This document shows, one piece after another, positions 30,224 through 39,668 of a stretch of DNA of 64,000 nucleotides (position 1 is its first letter; each line of letters starts with the position of its first letter). Where the stretch lies: positions 558,001 through 622,000 of the forward strand of contig NZ_JACBFS010000003.1 in assembly GCF_022138605.1 (NCBI RefSeq), written 5' to 3'. The translations under genes were made by a program, and so were the position numbers. The notes under the pieces are model-generated. The model did no database searches, was not told the DNA's origin, and was given only the letters and a program-made list of their open reading frames with translations. Origin of the DNA: Xanthobacter sp. NM-25. GTDB taxonomy: Bacteria > Pseudomonadota > Alphaproteobacteria > Rhizobiales > Xanthobacteraceae.

Positions 30224-31450
30224 TCAGGACTTCCGGCTGAGATCGAAGGTGATCACGAGCGCGGATGCGAGGAGGGCGAAGACGGCTCCGGCGATGAACG
30301 TCGTCCGGGCGCCGCTGACGTCCCACAGGAGACCGGCGGCGAGGCTCGCTGCCAGCGTCGCGAGGCCGGTGGCGAGATTGAACAGGCCGAAGGCTGATCC
30401 GCGCAGCGTCGCCGGGGCGTTCTGGGCCACGAGCTTGGCGAGGAGGCCCTGGGTGAGCGCCATGTGCACGCCCCACAGGCCGATGCCGAGGAATGCTCCC
30501 CACAGGCCCGGGACGAAGGCGAGGGTGAGGTCGGCCGCCACCAGCACGGCAAGGCCGCTGAGCAAAAGCCGCTCCGGCGGAGCCTGATCCGACCAGGCGC
30601 CGGCAGGATAGGCGCCGAGGGAATAGACGACATTCATCGCGACGAGCACGAACGGAGCGAACGCCAGCGGCAGTCCCTCGTCGTGGGCCTTCAGGACGAG
30701 GAAGGCCTCGCTGAAGCGCGCGAGCGTGAAGACGACACCGATGGCCACAACGACAAGGAAGGGACGTTCGAGGCGCCTGAGATCCGCGATCCGCACCGGT
30801 GGAGGTCGGCCTGTTCCAACCGTGCCCACGGACCGATCCTCGACGCCGAGGACGACGCAGAGCACGGCAAGAGAGCCGGGAACGAGAGCGACCCAGAAGA
30901 CCGCCCGCATGTCGTCGGCGAACAGCGCCATCAGCGCGACGGCAAGCAGCGGCCCGACGAAGGCGCCCACCGTGTCGAGGGCCTGGCGCAAGCCGTAGGC
31001 GCGTCCGCGGATCCCAAGCGGGGTGACGTCGGCCACGAGCGCATCGCGGGGCGCACCCCGGATGCCCTTGCCGATGCGGTCGGCGAAGCGCGCGGCGAAC
31101 ACCATCGCCGGAGCGCCGGCCAGGGCAAAGAACGGCTTGGATGCGGCGCCGAGCCCGTAACCGAGCAGGATCAGCGGCTTGCGCCGACCGAAGCGGTCCG
31201 ACAAATAGCCCGAGAAGACCTTCGCGATCTGCGCCGTGGATTCCCCGACGCCCTCGATCAGGCCCACCATGGCGACGCTCGCACCGAGCGTGCCGGTGAG
31301 AAAGAGCGGCAGCAGCGCGTGAATCATCTCGGACGAGATGTCCATGAACATGCTGACCAAGCCGAGGGCCCAGACGGTCCTCGGGATGGGGGGGCGCGGA
31401 CCTGCAGCCTCCGGGCGGCTTTCCGGCAGGGCCCCGTCCGCGTCGTGCAT
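30224..31450 (-). CDS. MFS transporter in metal-export operon
   Basis: A 408-residue major-facilitator protein with about 12 hydrophobic segments and the loop motif GYLSDRFGRRKPLIL near residue 85. Also visible are FADRIGKGIRGAPRDALVADV and ALTQGLLAKLVAQNAPATLRG, features of the MFS group often found in metal islands. Its start overlaps the multicopper oxidase stop by 1 base (TGATG), so it is the last gene of the leftward adaptor-RND-oxidase operon. The substrate is unknown. It converges on the small Met-rich gene with only 64 bases between. Confidence 0.82.
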   Translation of the reverse strand: MHDADGALPESRPEAAGPRPPIPRTVWALGLVSMFMDISSEMIHALLPLFLTGTLGASVAMVGLIEGVGESTAQIAKVFSGYLSDRFGRRKPLILLGYGLGAASKPFFALAGAPAMVFAARFADRIGKGIRGAPRDALVADVTPLGIRGRAYGLRQALDTVGAFVGPLLAVALMALFADDMRAVFWVALVPGSLAVLCVVLGVEDRSVGTVGTGRPPPVRIADLRRLERPFLVVVAIGVVFTLARFSEAFLVLKAHDEGLPLAFAPFVLVAMNVVYSLGAYPAGAWSDQAPPERLLLSGLAVLVAADLTLAFVPGLWGAFLGIGLWGVHMALTQGLLAKLVAQNAPATLRGSAFGLFNLATGLATLAASLAAGLLWDVSGARTTFIAGAVFALLASALVITFDLSRKS

Positions 31451-33012
31451 CACGCCACCTTCACCACGGCCATCATTCCCCCGGCCATATGATAGAGGTG
31501 GTGGCAGTGCAGGAACCAGTCCCCTTTCGGCCCGGCGTCGAAGGCGATGGTCACCGGCGCGTGCGGCGGCACCATCACCGTGTCGCGCAGCGCGCCGGAG
31601 AAGCGGCGTCCACCGAGGCCCACCACCTGGAAATGGTGGCCGTGCAGGTGCATGGGATGCCCCATGCTGGTGGGGTTCATGAAGGTCATCTCCACCCGCT
31701 CGCCTTGCGTCACGGTGAAGGGTTCGGCCTCGCCGGAGACGCGGCCGTTGATAGTCCAGCGATAGCCCGGCTCCTCGCCCAGCATGACCGGAAAGACCCT
31801 GTCGGCCTTGCGCACAGCGAGCGGCTTCGTCGCCGCGAGGCGCCCCTCGAAGGTCAGGTCGAGGAGGCCCGCTGGCGCTTCCGCCGCCTCGGCGATACGG
31901 ACAACAGAGGCGCCAGGCGTCGCCAGCACGAGGCCGGTGCGGCGGGTCGAGGCCTCCACCTGCGCCAGCACCGGGAAGGCGCCCCCGCTCGCCGGAACCT
32001 CCACCAAAAGGTCGATGCGCTGGCCCTGGGCGAGGGGAAAGGCCTCCGCCTCCACCGGGGCGCAAGGCGTGCCGTCGACGGCGATGCAGCGGGGCTTCAG
32101 GCCGGGCACGGTGATGAAGAAGGCCGTGGCCGTGCCGCCATTGATGATGCGCAGCCGCACCCGGCCGCCTTTCTCCACTTGCACCACTTCCGGGTCGGCC
32201 AGCGTGCGGCGGTTGGCGAGGAAGGCGTCGTAGGCGACGTCATTGGCGTGCGCCATGGGCATGCCGCCGCCCGGAGCGCCGGTTCCGGCCGCGCCCATGC
32301 TGTAGCCGGCGCTGCCCATCGCGCTGCCCGGCATGGCTCCGCCCACCGGAGCCATGCCGTTCATGGCGTGGCCCGCATGGTTCATGCCCGGCATCGCCAT
32401 TCCCTGCATCGGCGCGCCCTGCGTTTCCATACCCTGCATCTGCTGGCCCATGGCGTGGCCACCTTGAGCACCCGCGCCGCCGAGCCCGGCGAGGATCTCC
32501 TCCGGGCTGCGGAAGGAGAAGTCGTGCAACATCACCACCACGTCCTGCACGTCCCCGGCATCCGCCTCGCGGGTGACGAGAGGTGCCGCGAGCAATTGCT
32601 GCTCGCTCAAGGTGTGGGAGTGCATCCAGTGGGTGCCGGGGGTGAGGCGAAAATCCACCTGGTCCATTCCGCCGACGGCCAGCTCACCCCCGTTCGGGCG
32701 GGCGCGATCCTGGTCCGGCGGGATAAAGATCTGGCCGTGCCAGTGCAGCACCGCCGGGCTCTGCGAGGCGTTGAGCACCGCGCCGGTGAGCCGGTCGCCT
32801 TCTTTCGCGAACACGCCTTCGCCGGAAGGGCCCTTCACGGCGAAGACCTTCGCCGCCTTGCCGTTCACGTCGAGGCTGAGGCTTTCTACCGTGAGCAGCG
32901 GGGCGGCAAGGGCCTGCTGCCAGCCGCCGGAGAAGGCGAGCGCGCCGAGTGCCGCGCCACCGGCCAGAACGGTGCGGCGGGAGGGAGCAGGTTCAAACAT
33001 GGGTCGGGTCAT
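31450..33012 (-). CDS. Multicopper oxidase (CopA/CueO-like)
   Basis: A 520-residue periplasmic oxidase with a twin-arginine signal (SRRTVLAGGAALGALAFSGG). Copper motifs are LHWHGQ near residue 90, HWMHSH, HPMHLHGHHF, and HCHHLYHMAGGM at the end, giving the type 1, 2 and 3 sites. A long Met/Gly/Ala-rich insertion near residues 185-255 (repeats such as MQGMAMPGMNHAGHAM) is like the Cu(I)-binding segment of CueO/PcoA. It would oxidise Cu(I) to Cu(II). The start at 33012 is set by the signal peptide. It lies in the leftward export operon. Confidence 0.9.
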   Translation of the reverse strand: MTRPMFEPAPSRRTVLAGGAALGALAFSGGWQQALAAPLLTVESLSLDVNGKAAKVFAVKGPSGEGVFAKEGDRLTGAVLNASQSPAVLHWHGQIFIPPDQDRARPNGGELAVGGMDQVDFRLTPGTHWMHSHTLSEQQLLAAPLVTREADAGDVQDVVVMLHDFSFRSPEEILAGLGGAGAQGGHAMGQQMQGMETQGAPMQGMAMPGMNHAGHAMNGMAPVGGAMPGSAMGSAGYSMGAAGTGAPGGGMPMAHANDVAYDAFLANRRTLADPEVVQVEKGGRVRLRIINGGTATAFFITVPGLKPRCIAVDGTPCAPVEAEAFPLAQGQRIDLLVEVPASGGAFPVLAQVEASTRRTGLVLATPGASVVRIAEAAEAPAGLLDLTFEGRLAATKPLAVRKADRVFPVMLGEEPGYRWTINGRVSGEAEPFTVTQGERVEMTFMNPTSMGHPMHLHGHHFQVVGLGGRRFSGALRDTVMVPPHAPVTIAFDAGPKGDWFLHCHHLYHMAGGMMAVVKVA

Positions 33013-33074
33013 GATCGGCCTCTTTGGCTCGTCGCCGGACAGACGAGGCGAAGCGAAGGGGTTTCGGGTGGTGT

Positions 33075-33449
33075 TCAATATTTGGCCTGCGCGGAGGCGC
33101 CGTCGGGCGCGGAGATCTGGACCACGCCCTTCACGCCCCTGGGGATGGCAACCGCCGCCGTCCCGGCGAGCCGGTTGCCGCCGGCGGGCGAGAGGGGAAA
33201 GCGCTGGGCCTTGCCATCTACTATCATTATGGCACTGGCCTTGAAGCCCTCGGCCGCCACCGGCTTGTCGGCGCCATCGCTCAGATAGAGCGAGATGGCG
33301 GGCGTGCCGTCGGCCACCAGCTCCGCGTGGTAATGGCCGGCATCCACCCGCACTCCGCCGTTCGCCCCCACGCCGGGCTCGTGGGCGAAGGCAGGCAAGG
33401 CGACCAGCGGGAGACTGAGGACAGCCATCAGAAAGTGGCGAGAGATCAT
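33075..33449 (-). CDS. Exported hypothetical protein of RND operon
   Basis: A 124-residue protein with a clear signal peptide (FLMAVLSLPLVALPAFA, then HEPG). The mature part contains GGVRVDAGHYHAELVAD and ISLYLSDG, likely a small beta-sandwich with a few His residues. Similar proteins are found beside HME-RND pumps. A periplasmic metal-chaperone role is inferred. It follows the RND pump gene by 12 bases and precedes the oxidase by 62. Confidence 0.65.
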   Translation of the reverse strand: MISRHFLMAVLSLPLVALPAFAHEPGVGANGGVRVDAGHYHAELVADGTPAISLYLSDGADKPVAAEGFKASAIMIVDGKAQRFPLSPAGGNRLAGTAAVAIPRGVKGVVQISAPDGASAQAKY

Positions 33450-33461
33450 GACAGGCTCCGA

Positions 33462-36400
33462 TCAGAAGGCGTCCGCGCGAGCAGCGGCAATGGAGGGGGG
33501 CGTCTCCCGCGCCGCCGTCACCAGCCGCTCCAGAGGGCGGCGGCCGTAGGCGAGGACGAGGACGGGGGTGAGGACGGCATCGAGCAGCGTGGCGCTGACG
33601 AGGCCGCCGAAAATGGTGATGGCGACGGGGTGGAGGATCTCCTTGCCCGGCACCTCGGCCCCGCTCATGAGCGGCAGCAAAGCGATGCCGGCGGACGCGG
33701 CGGTCATCAGCACCGGCGTCAGCCGCTCCAGGCTGCCGCGCGTCACCAGCGCGGGGCCGAACGGCATGCCCTCCGAGATGGCGAGGTTGATGATGTGGCT
33801 GATCTTGAGGATGCCGTTGCGCGCGGCGATGCCGGTGAGCGTCACGAAGCCGATCATGCTGGCCACCGACAGGGGCTGCCCGGCGATCCGGAGCGCCACC
33901 ACCGCGCCGATGAGCGCCAGCGGCACGCTGCCCATGATGACGAGCGCGAACAAAGCCGAGCGGTAGCGGCTGTAGAGGATGGCGAAGACGAGCAGCAGCG
34001 ACACCGCGGAGAGCGCGCCGATGGTGCGCATGGACTCCTCCTGCGCCGCGAAGGTGCCCTCGAGGCTTGCCGAGACCCCCGCCGGCAGCGCCACCGCCGT
34101 GATCGCCCGGCGCATGTCGGCCACCACCGCTGCCACGTCGCGCCCGCCGGAGGTGTTGGCGAGAACGACGATGCGCCGGCGCCCGCCTTCGCGCAGGATC
34201 TGGTTCGGCCCGTCCGTCTCCTTCACCTCGGCGACCTGCGAGAGCGGCACCCAGCCGGAGGGCGTCTCGATCAGCAGGGCCGAAAGCCCCTCCGTGTTGC
34301 GGGCCGCATCCGACAGGCGGACCAGCACGTCGAAGCGCCGCGTGCCGTCCACGAGGCGGGAGACCACGCGGCCGTTGGAGAGCCGCTCCAGGGCGTCCGT
34401 TACCTGCGCGGGCTGGAGGCCGTTGAGGGAGGCGCGGCCATAGTCCACGCGCACGGTGACCTCCGGCACGCGCACCTGCCGCTCCACCTGCAGGTCGACG
34501 AGGCCGGGAATGTCGGCGAGGCGGCGGCGCAGGTCCTCCGCCGTGGTGCGCAGGGTGTCGAGGTCATCGCCGAACAGCTTCAGGGCGATCTCGGCGCGTA
34601 CGCCCGAGAGCATGTGATCGAGCCGATGGGAGATGGGCTGGCCCACATTGAACGCGGCCGGCAGGACGGACAGGCGGTCGCGGATGTCGGCGGTGATCTC
34701 GGCCCGGCTGCGGGGGGAGGGGGCAAGGTCCACCTCGATCTCGGAGGCGTGGACGCCCTCGGCATGCTCGTCGAGCTCGGCCCGGCCGGTGCGGCGGCCC
34801 ACGGCCTTCACCTCCGGCACCTCCAGGATGAGCTGTTCGGCCACAAGGCCCATGCGGTGACTCTCGGCGAGGGAGAGCCCCGGCCTGAACGACATGGAGA
34901 TGGTGAGCGAGCCCTCGTTGAAGGGCGGCAGGAAGGCGCGTGGCAGGCTGGCGGCGGAGGCAAGGGCGGCAAGAAAGAGCACGGCGACCGCTGCCAATAC
35001 CAGACGTTGATGGCGGAAGGCGGAGGCGAGCAGCGCCGCGTATCCGCCCTTGAGGCCGCGCACCAGGGCGCCGTCGCGCTCCACATGCCGGCTGAGGGCC
35101 GGCAGCAGGTAATAAGCCAGCACCGGCGTCAGCGTGATGGAGGTAGCAAGGCTCGCCAGGATGGAAACGATATAGGCCTGCCCCAGCGGCGCGAACAGCC
35201 GCCCCTCAATGCCCGGCAGCGCGAACAAAGGCACGAACACCAGCACGATGATGAGGGTGGCGTAGACGATGCCGGAGCGCACCTCCCGGCTCGCCGCCAC
35301 CACCACGTCGAACACCGGCCTCGGCACTGCCGCGGCGGCGTTCTCGCGCAGGCGGCGGAAGATGTTCTCGACGTCCACCACCGCATCGTCCACCAGCTCG
35401 CCGATGGCGATGGCGATGCCGCCCAGAGTCATGGTGTTGATGGAGAGGCCGAAGGCGTGGAACACGATGGCCGTGGTGAGGATCGACACCGGGATGGCGG
35501 TAAGCGAGATGAGCGTGGTGCGCCAGTTCAGCAGGAAGAGGAACAGCACCACGGCCACTACCGCCATGGCCTCCATCAGCACCTTCTCCACGTTGCCGAT
35601 GGAGGCGGCGATGAAGTCCGCCTGCCGGAAAACCGGGGGTGAGATGTGGATGCCGTCGGGCAGCGTGCGGTTGAGGTCTGCCACCGCCTCTTCCACCGCG
35701 CGGGTGAGGGCGAGGGTGTCCACCTCCGGCTGCTTCTCCACCGAGACGATCACGGCGGGCCGACCCATGTAGCCGGCGTCGCCCCGCTTGAGGCGGGCCG
35801 CGTAGTCCACCTGAGCAATCTGGTGCAGGAAGATGGTGCCCCCGGTGGCGCGCGGCAGCACGAGCCCCTTCAGGTCGTCGAGGCTGAGGGTGCGGCCGAT
35901 GTTGCGGATGAGGAACTCGCGCCCGCCATGGTCGGTGAAGCCGCCACCGGAATTGGTGCCGAACTGGGCGAGCGCCTTTTCCAGCGCATCGAGCGTGATG
36001 CCGTAGGCGCGCATGGCGGCAAGGTCTGGGGAGACGCGGAACTGCCGCACCTCCCCGCCCATGGGGATGACCTGCGCGATGCCGGGGATGGCGAGCAGCC
36101 GCGGGCGGATGACGAAGTCCGCCGCCTCCCGCACCGCCATGGGGGAGGCCGTGTCGCTCGTCACGCCGAACATCAGGATCTGCCCCATGATGGAGCTGAT
36201 GGGGCCCATCTGCGGGGAGACGTTCGCCGGCAGCCGGTCCCGCACGAGGGCGAGGCGCTCGGCGATCTGCTGGCGATCACGGAAGATGTCGGTGCCGAAG
36301 TCGAACTCCACGTAGATCACGGAGAGGCCGACGCCCGACACCGAGCGCAGGCGGATGAGACCGGGCAGGCCGTTCATCGCCGTCTCCAGCGGGAAGGTGA

Positions 36401-36593
36401 CGAGTTGCTCCACCTCGGCAGGGGCGAGGCCCTCCGCCTCGGTCATGATGGTGACGGTGGGCCGGTTGAGGTCCGGCAGCACGTCCACCGGCAGGCGGGT
36501 GACCGCGTAGGCGCCGTAGAGCACCAGCACGAGGGCGAGCGCCAGCACCAGCAGGCGGTTGCGCAGGGACTGGGTGACGAGGAAGGTGAACAT
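33462..36593 (-). CDS. HME-type RND metal efflux pump (CusA/CzcA family)
   Basis: A 1043-residue inner-membrane pump of the heavy-metal RND family. The start (MFTFLVTQSLRNRLLVLALALVLVLYG) and PVDVLPDLNRPTV are typical, with later family blocks (GEVRQFRVSPDLAAMRAYGI, GGIAIAIGELVDDAVVDVENI, FVTLTGIAARNGIL). The TM4 carriers appear in ELVDDAVVDVENIFRRLREN. It would export Cu(I)/Ag(I) or divalent metals with the adaptor encoded just upstream. No outer-membrane TolC-like gene is in the operon. The CusA or CzcA specificity cannot be settled by eye; the multicopper oxidase neighbour favours copper. Confidence 0.92.
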   Translation of the reverse strand: MFTFLVTQSLRNRLLVLALALVLVLYGAYAVTRLPVDVLPDLNRPTVTIMTEAEGLAPAEVEQLVTFPLETAMNGLPGLIRLRSVSGVGLSVIYVEFDFGTDIFRDRQQIAERLALVRDRLPANVSPQMGPISSIMGQILMFGVTSDTASPMAVREAADFVIRPRLLAIPGIAQVIPMGGEVRQFRVSPDLAAMRAYGITLDALEKALAQFGTNSGGGFTDHGGREFLIRNIGRTLSLDDLKGLVLPRATGGTIFLHQIAQVDYAARLKRGDAGYMGRPAVIVSVEKQPEVDTLALTRAVEEAVADLNRTLPDGIHISPPVFRQADFIAASIGNVEKVLMEAMAVVAVVLFLFLLNWRTTLISLTAIPVSILTTAIVFHAFGLSINTMTLGGIAIAIGELVDDAVVDVENIFRRLRENAAAAVPRPVFDVVVAASREVRSGIVYATLIIVLVFVPLFALPGIEGRLFAPLGQAYIVSILASLATSITLTPVLAYYLLPALSRHVERDGALVRGLKGGYAALLASAFRHQRLVLAAVAVLFLAALASAASLPRAFLPPFNEGSLTISMSFRPGLSLAESHRMGLVAEQLILEVPEVKAVGRRTGRAELDEHAEGVHASEIEVDLAPSPRSRAEITADIRDRLSVLPAAFNVGQPISHRLDHMLSGVRAEIALKLFGDDLDTLRTTAEDLRRRLADIPGLVDLQVERQVRVPEVTVRVDYGRASLNGLQPAQVTDALERLSNGRVVSRLVDGTRRFDVLVRLSDAARNTEGLSALLIETPSGWVPLSQVAEVKETDGPNQILREGGRRRIVVLANTSGGRDVAAVVADMRRAITAVALPAGVSASLEGTFAAQEESMRTIGALSAVSLLLVFAILYSRYRSALFALVIMGSVPLALIGAVVALRIAGQPLSVASMIGFVTLTGIAARNGILKISHIINLAISEGMPFGPALVTRGSLERLTPVLMTAASAGIALLPLMSGAEVPGKEILHPVAITIFGGLVSATLLDAVLTPVLVLAYGRRPLERLVTAARETPPSIAAARADAF

Positions 36594-36602
36594 CGGCCGG
36601 CC

Positions 36603-38255
36603 TCAGCGGATCTGCTCGATGAGCTCGGCGCCCTCGGTGACCACGCGGCGACCGGGCGGCAAGCCGGCCACCACCAGCACGCGGCCGGCATCGAGCGGCT
36701 CCGTCTTCACTTCGCGCGCCATGAAGCGCTCGGCGGTGACATGTTCATAGACGATGGTCTGGCCGTTCGCCCCGCGCACCACCGCCGTGCGTGGGATGGC
36801 AATGCCCGTGCGCGGGGCGCCGGCCTCCGCGAGCACCGTGAGAAACTGGCCGGCGCGTAGCTGCTCGGCACCCGCGGTTACGGAAAACTGGAGCGGAAGG
36901 GCCTGACTGCGGTCGGACATTCCGGCGCCGAGGAAGGTGAGCGTGACGGAACGGCCGTCGGGCAGCCGCCCGGAAGCCCCCGACCGGCCGACATCCGGCG
37001 AGAAACCCAGCGCCTCCACCCACAGCCGGTCGGGATCGATGATGCGGAACACCACCGTGTTCGGGTCCGCCATCTGCCCGGCCATCGCATCGGAGGTGGC
37101 GATGACGCCGGCAACGGGCGCCCGCAGCGCCTCGGGTTCGCGCTGCACCCGCTCCAGATTGGCGCGGCGGGTCTGGAGACCCTTCAGTTCGATCTCCGTC
37201 TCCTCCACCTCGCGGCGGGTGACGGCGTTCTGGATAGCGGAGAGGCGCTCGTAGCGGCGCTTCACGATGGCGATCTGCTGGTCGAGCTCGTAGCCCTGCT
37301 GTTCCAGGTCCTTCAGGTCCGAGGCGCCGATGGGCGGGTGCACGAAAGCCAGGATCTCGCCGGCCGCGACCTTCGTGCCGAGCGGCTTGAAGCCGCCCTG
37401 TGGCGGCGCCAGCCGCCCGCCCACCGCCGTCTGCACAAGCCCGCTGGCATTGGCATCCGGCACCACGCGTCCGGGCAATTCCACGACGCCGACGTGGCTG
37501 GCTGACGCGGTGACGATGGTGCGCACGCCGAGGATGCGCTGGCTCGGCTTCGGCAGGATCACCGAGCCGTCGGGCAGGCGCTGGGCGGCATCGCGGACGG
37601 GAGGCTTCGGCGTGTCCGCGGCTCGTGCGCCCTGCGGTGCTCCGGCGAGCGCGACGCCGAGTGTTCCGAGGACGAGGAGGGCGGCCGCCCGCCGCCGGGA
37701 CATGACGAGCGCCCCGGCCAGAAAGCCGATGAGAAGACCCGCCAGAGCGCCCACCGGCAGGCCGCCGAACTGCGCCAGCGCCGCCGGCGCTGGCGTCTGC
37801 GTGTCGGATGATGCTGCTGCGGCGGGAACGGTCAAAGTACCGGCGAGCACGTCTACCGTATCGCCTGCCGTGATGGTGAAGGCGAGGTCGTGCGCGCCCG
37901 GCCTCGCGGCGAACGGCGCCGGCACCACATAGGTGCCGGGCGCCACGGGTTTCGCGGCCTGCGAGCCTTCGGGCGTGTCCATTTCGATGGTCGCGCCGTC
38001 CACCGGCGCATTGTCTGCGAAGCGGTCGAGGTGGAGGGTGAGCGTGCCGTCGCGCAGCACCGCCACCAGCTCGAAATCGGCGGAAGCCGCCTCGGCGCGG
38101 GGGGCGAGGGTCGTTACCTGGGGCGTGGCGGGCGCACCGTGGTCATGGCCCTCGTGCGCCCACGCGCCCGTCGCCAGCACGAGGCCGGCGAGCCCGAGGC
38201 CGACGAGAAGGCCGCACGGACCAAGGCTCCCCCTCCGCACCAAATGGCATGCCAT
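36603..38255 (-). CDS. RND periplasmic adaptor with extra N-terminal domain
   Basis: A 550-residue membrane-fusion protein. From about residue 240 it has the normal adaptor layout (ELPGRVVPDANASGLVQTA, a coiled coil near 310-370, then APVAGVIATSDAMAGQM and RTAVVRGANGQTIVYEHV). The first 200 residues are unusual: a signal peptide, His-rich HEGHDHG, a beta-sandwich-like stretch (LTLHLDRFADNAPVDGATIEM, PGTYVVPAPF), a membrane span (VGALAGLLIGFLAGALVM), and a second hydrophobic signal-like segment. It is CusB/CzcB-like in role, linking the pump to the outer membrane. The pump gene starts 9 bases downstream. Confidence 0.85.
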   Translation of the reverse strand: MACHLVRRGSLGPCGLLVGLGLAGLVLATGAWAHEGHDHGAPATPQVTTLAPRAEAASADFELVAVLRDGTLTLHLDRFADNAPVDGATIEMDTPEGSQAAKPVAPGTYVVPAPFAARPGAHDLAFTITAGDTVDVLAGTLTVPAAAASSDTQTPAPAALAQFGGLPVGALAGLLIGFLAGALVMSRRRAAALLVLGTLGVALAGAPQGARAADTPKPPVRDAAQRLPDGSVILPKPSQRILGVRTIVTASASHVGVVELPGRVVPDANASGLVQTAVGGRLAPPQGGFKPLGTKVAAGEILAFVHPPIGASDLKDLEQQGYELDQQIAIVKRRYERLSAIQNAVTRREVEETEIELKGLQTRRANLERVQREPEALRAPVAGVIATSDAMAGQMADPNTVVFRIIDPDRLWVEALGFSPDVGRSGASGRLPDGRSVTLTFLGAGMSDRSQALPLQFSVTAGAEQLRAGQFLTVLAEAGAPRTGIAIPRTAVVRGANGQTIVYEHVTAERFMAREVKTEPLDAGRVLVVAGLPPGRRVVTEGAELIEQIR

Positions 38256-38333
38256 GCTTCAACCCGTCCGTTGGTAAATCCGGTACGGGAGCCAGATAGC
38301 GCACGGGGTGTCACGCCGCGTATCGCTTCTGTA

Positions 38334-39668
38334 TCAGTTTGTTTCAGCCTGGAGCTTAGGCAGGCGCACCGTGGCGACGAGCCCTCCACCGACGCCGTTG
38401 ACGAGGCTCAAGGCGCCGCCATGGGCCTCAGCCACCGCGCGGGCGATGGGAAGGCCAAGCCCCACCCCGCCGGTGGAGCGGCTGCGGGAGGATTCGAGCC
38501 GGACGAAGGGTTCGAGCACGGCGGTCAGCTGCGCCTCCGGAATGCCGGGGCCCTCGTCCCGCACCGTCAGCACGGCCTCGCCCCCCTCCTCCGCGAGCAC
38601 GACATGCGCGGCGCCACCATAAAGAAGCGCGTTCTCCAGCAGGTTTGACACCATCCGCTTCAGGCTGACCAGGCGTCCCGCCACCACGAGGCGCGGCGGG
38701 GCGGAAAGATCGGCGGCGAGGCCCCGGTCGCGGGCATTGTCCACCAGCGTCTCCACCAGCGCCACGAGGTCGAGCGGGCGCACGGCCTCTTCGCTGGCCT
38801 CGCCGCGCAGGTAGGACAGGGTGGCGTCCACCATCTGCTCCATCTCCGCCACATCCGCCGTCATGGCCTCGCGCAGGATGGGGTCGCCCACGTCCTCCAT
38901 GCGGAAGCGCAGGCGCGTCATGGGCGTGCGCAGATCGTGGGAGACGGCGGCGAGGGCCCGGGTGCGCCGCTCCATCAGATCGGCGATGCGGGCCTGCATG
39001 CCGTTGAAGGCGTGGGCCAGCTCCCGCACCTCCTTGGGGCCACTCTCCGGAAGCCGCACGAGAGGGGCCGCCGGAGGCAAGGTCGCCACCGTCCGCGCCA
39101 TGGCCCGGAGCGGCCGCGTCAGCCAGGCGGCGATGGCGAGGGACAACAGCAGCACGCCCGACGCCATGAGGGTCGTGGACAGCACCGATCCGTGCGCCCC
39201 GGCCGCCTGCGGGACGGAGGCGAACAGGCGGGCGTTCAGCCAGCTGCCGTCCGGCAGGCGAACGGCGACAAGGCTGAGGTGCGGGTCGGTGCCCGCGCCC
39301 ACCAGCACATCCTGCGGCCGCAGGTCGGGCGCCAGCGTGCGCACGTCGTCTGCGAGGCGCTGCCATCGCTCCGCGGCACGGGCGCCGGGAGCGGCCATGG
39401 CCTCCCGGCTCCAGTGGGCGTCGATGGCGCCGCCGGACAAGTCATGGGCCACGTCCTCCCGCTTCTCCGCCGCCGCCGCCATGAGCGAACGGCGCAGCGC
39501 GACGATCTGGTCGGCGAGGCGGATGGCGTGGGCCGCGTGGCGCTCACGCTCCATGGCGTGCTCGTAGGTCCACAGGCTCAGCACGTGAACCACGACGATG
39601 CCCAGCACGGCCACCACGGCGGTGCGCACGGCGAGGCTGTCCGAGGCTCGGATCAGGGCGCGGATCAC
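38334..39668 (-). CDS. Sensor histidine kinase of metal-export operon
   Basis: A 444-residue kinase. There are two membrane spans (about 15-33 and 165-185) enclosing a periplasmic sensor region. HAMP follows, then the phosphoacceptor in AVSHDLRTPMTRL near residue 243, the N box NLLENALLYGG, the G1 box DEGPGIPE, and GVGLGLPIARAVAEAHGG. Its start overlaps the regulator stop (ATGA). The likely signal is periplasmic copper or another metal, judged from the adaptor-RND operon that begins 78 bases downstream, possibly on the same transcript. Confidence 0.9.
   Translation of the reverse strand: MIRALIRASDSLAVRTAVVAVLGIVVVHVLSLWTYEHAMERERHAAHAIRLADQIVALRRSLMAAAAEKREDVAHDLSGGAIDAHWSREAMAAPGARAAERWQRLADDVRTLAPDLRPQDVLVGAGTDPHLSLVAVRLPDGSWLNARLFASVPQAAGAHGSVLSTTLMASGVLLLSLAIAAWLTRPLRAMARTVATLPPAAPLVRLPESGPKEVRELAHAFNGMQARIADLMERRTRALAAVSHDLRTPMTRLRFRMEDVGDPILREAMTADVAEMEQMVDATLSYLRGEASEEAVRPLDLVALVETLVDNARDRGLAADLSAPPRLVVAGRLVSLKRMVSNLLENALLYGGAAHVVLAEEGGEAVLTVRDEGPGIPEAQLTAVLEPFVRLESSRSRSTGGVGLGLPIARAVAEAHGGALSLVNGVGGGLVATVRLPKLQAETN

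Noticed and set aside
33024..35642. An 872-codon open frame antisense to the RND pump
   Set aside because: Composition is His/Arg/Gly/Ala/Glu-rich and matches a mirror of the pump codons; no start signal or domain is seen.
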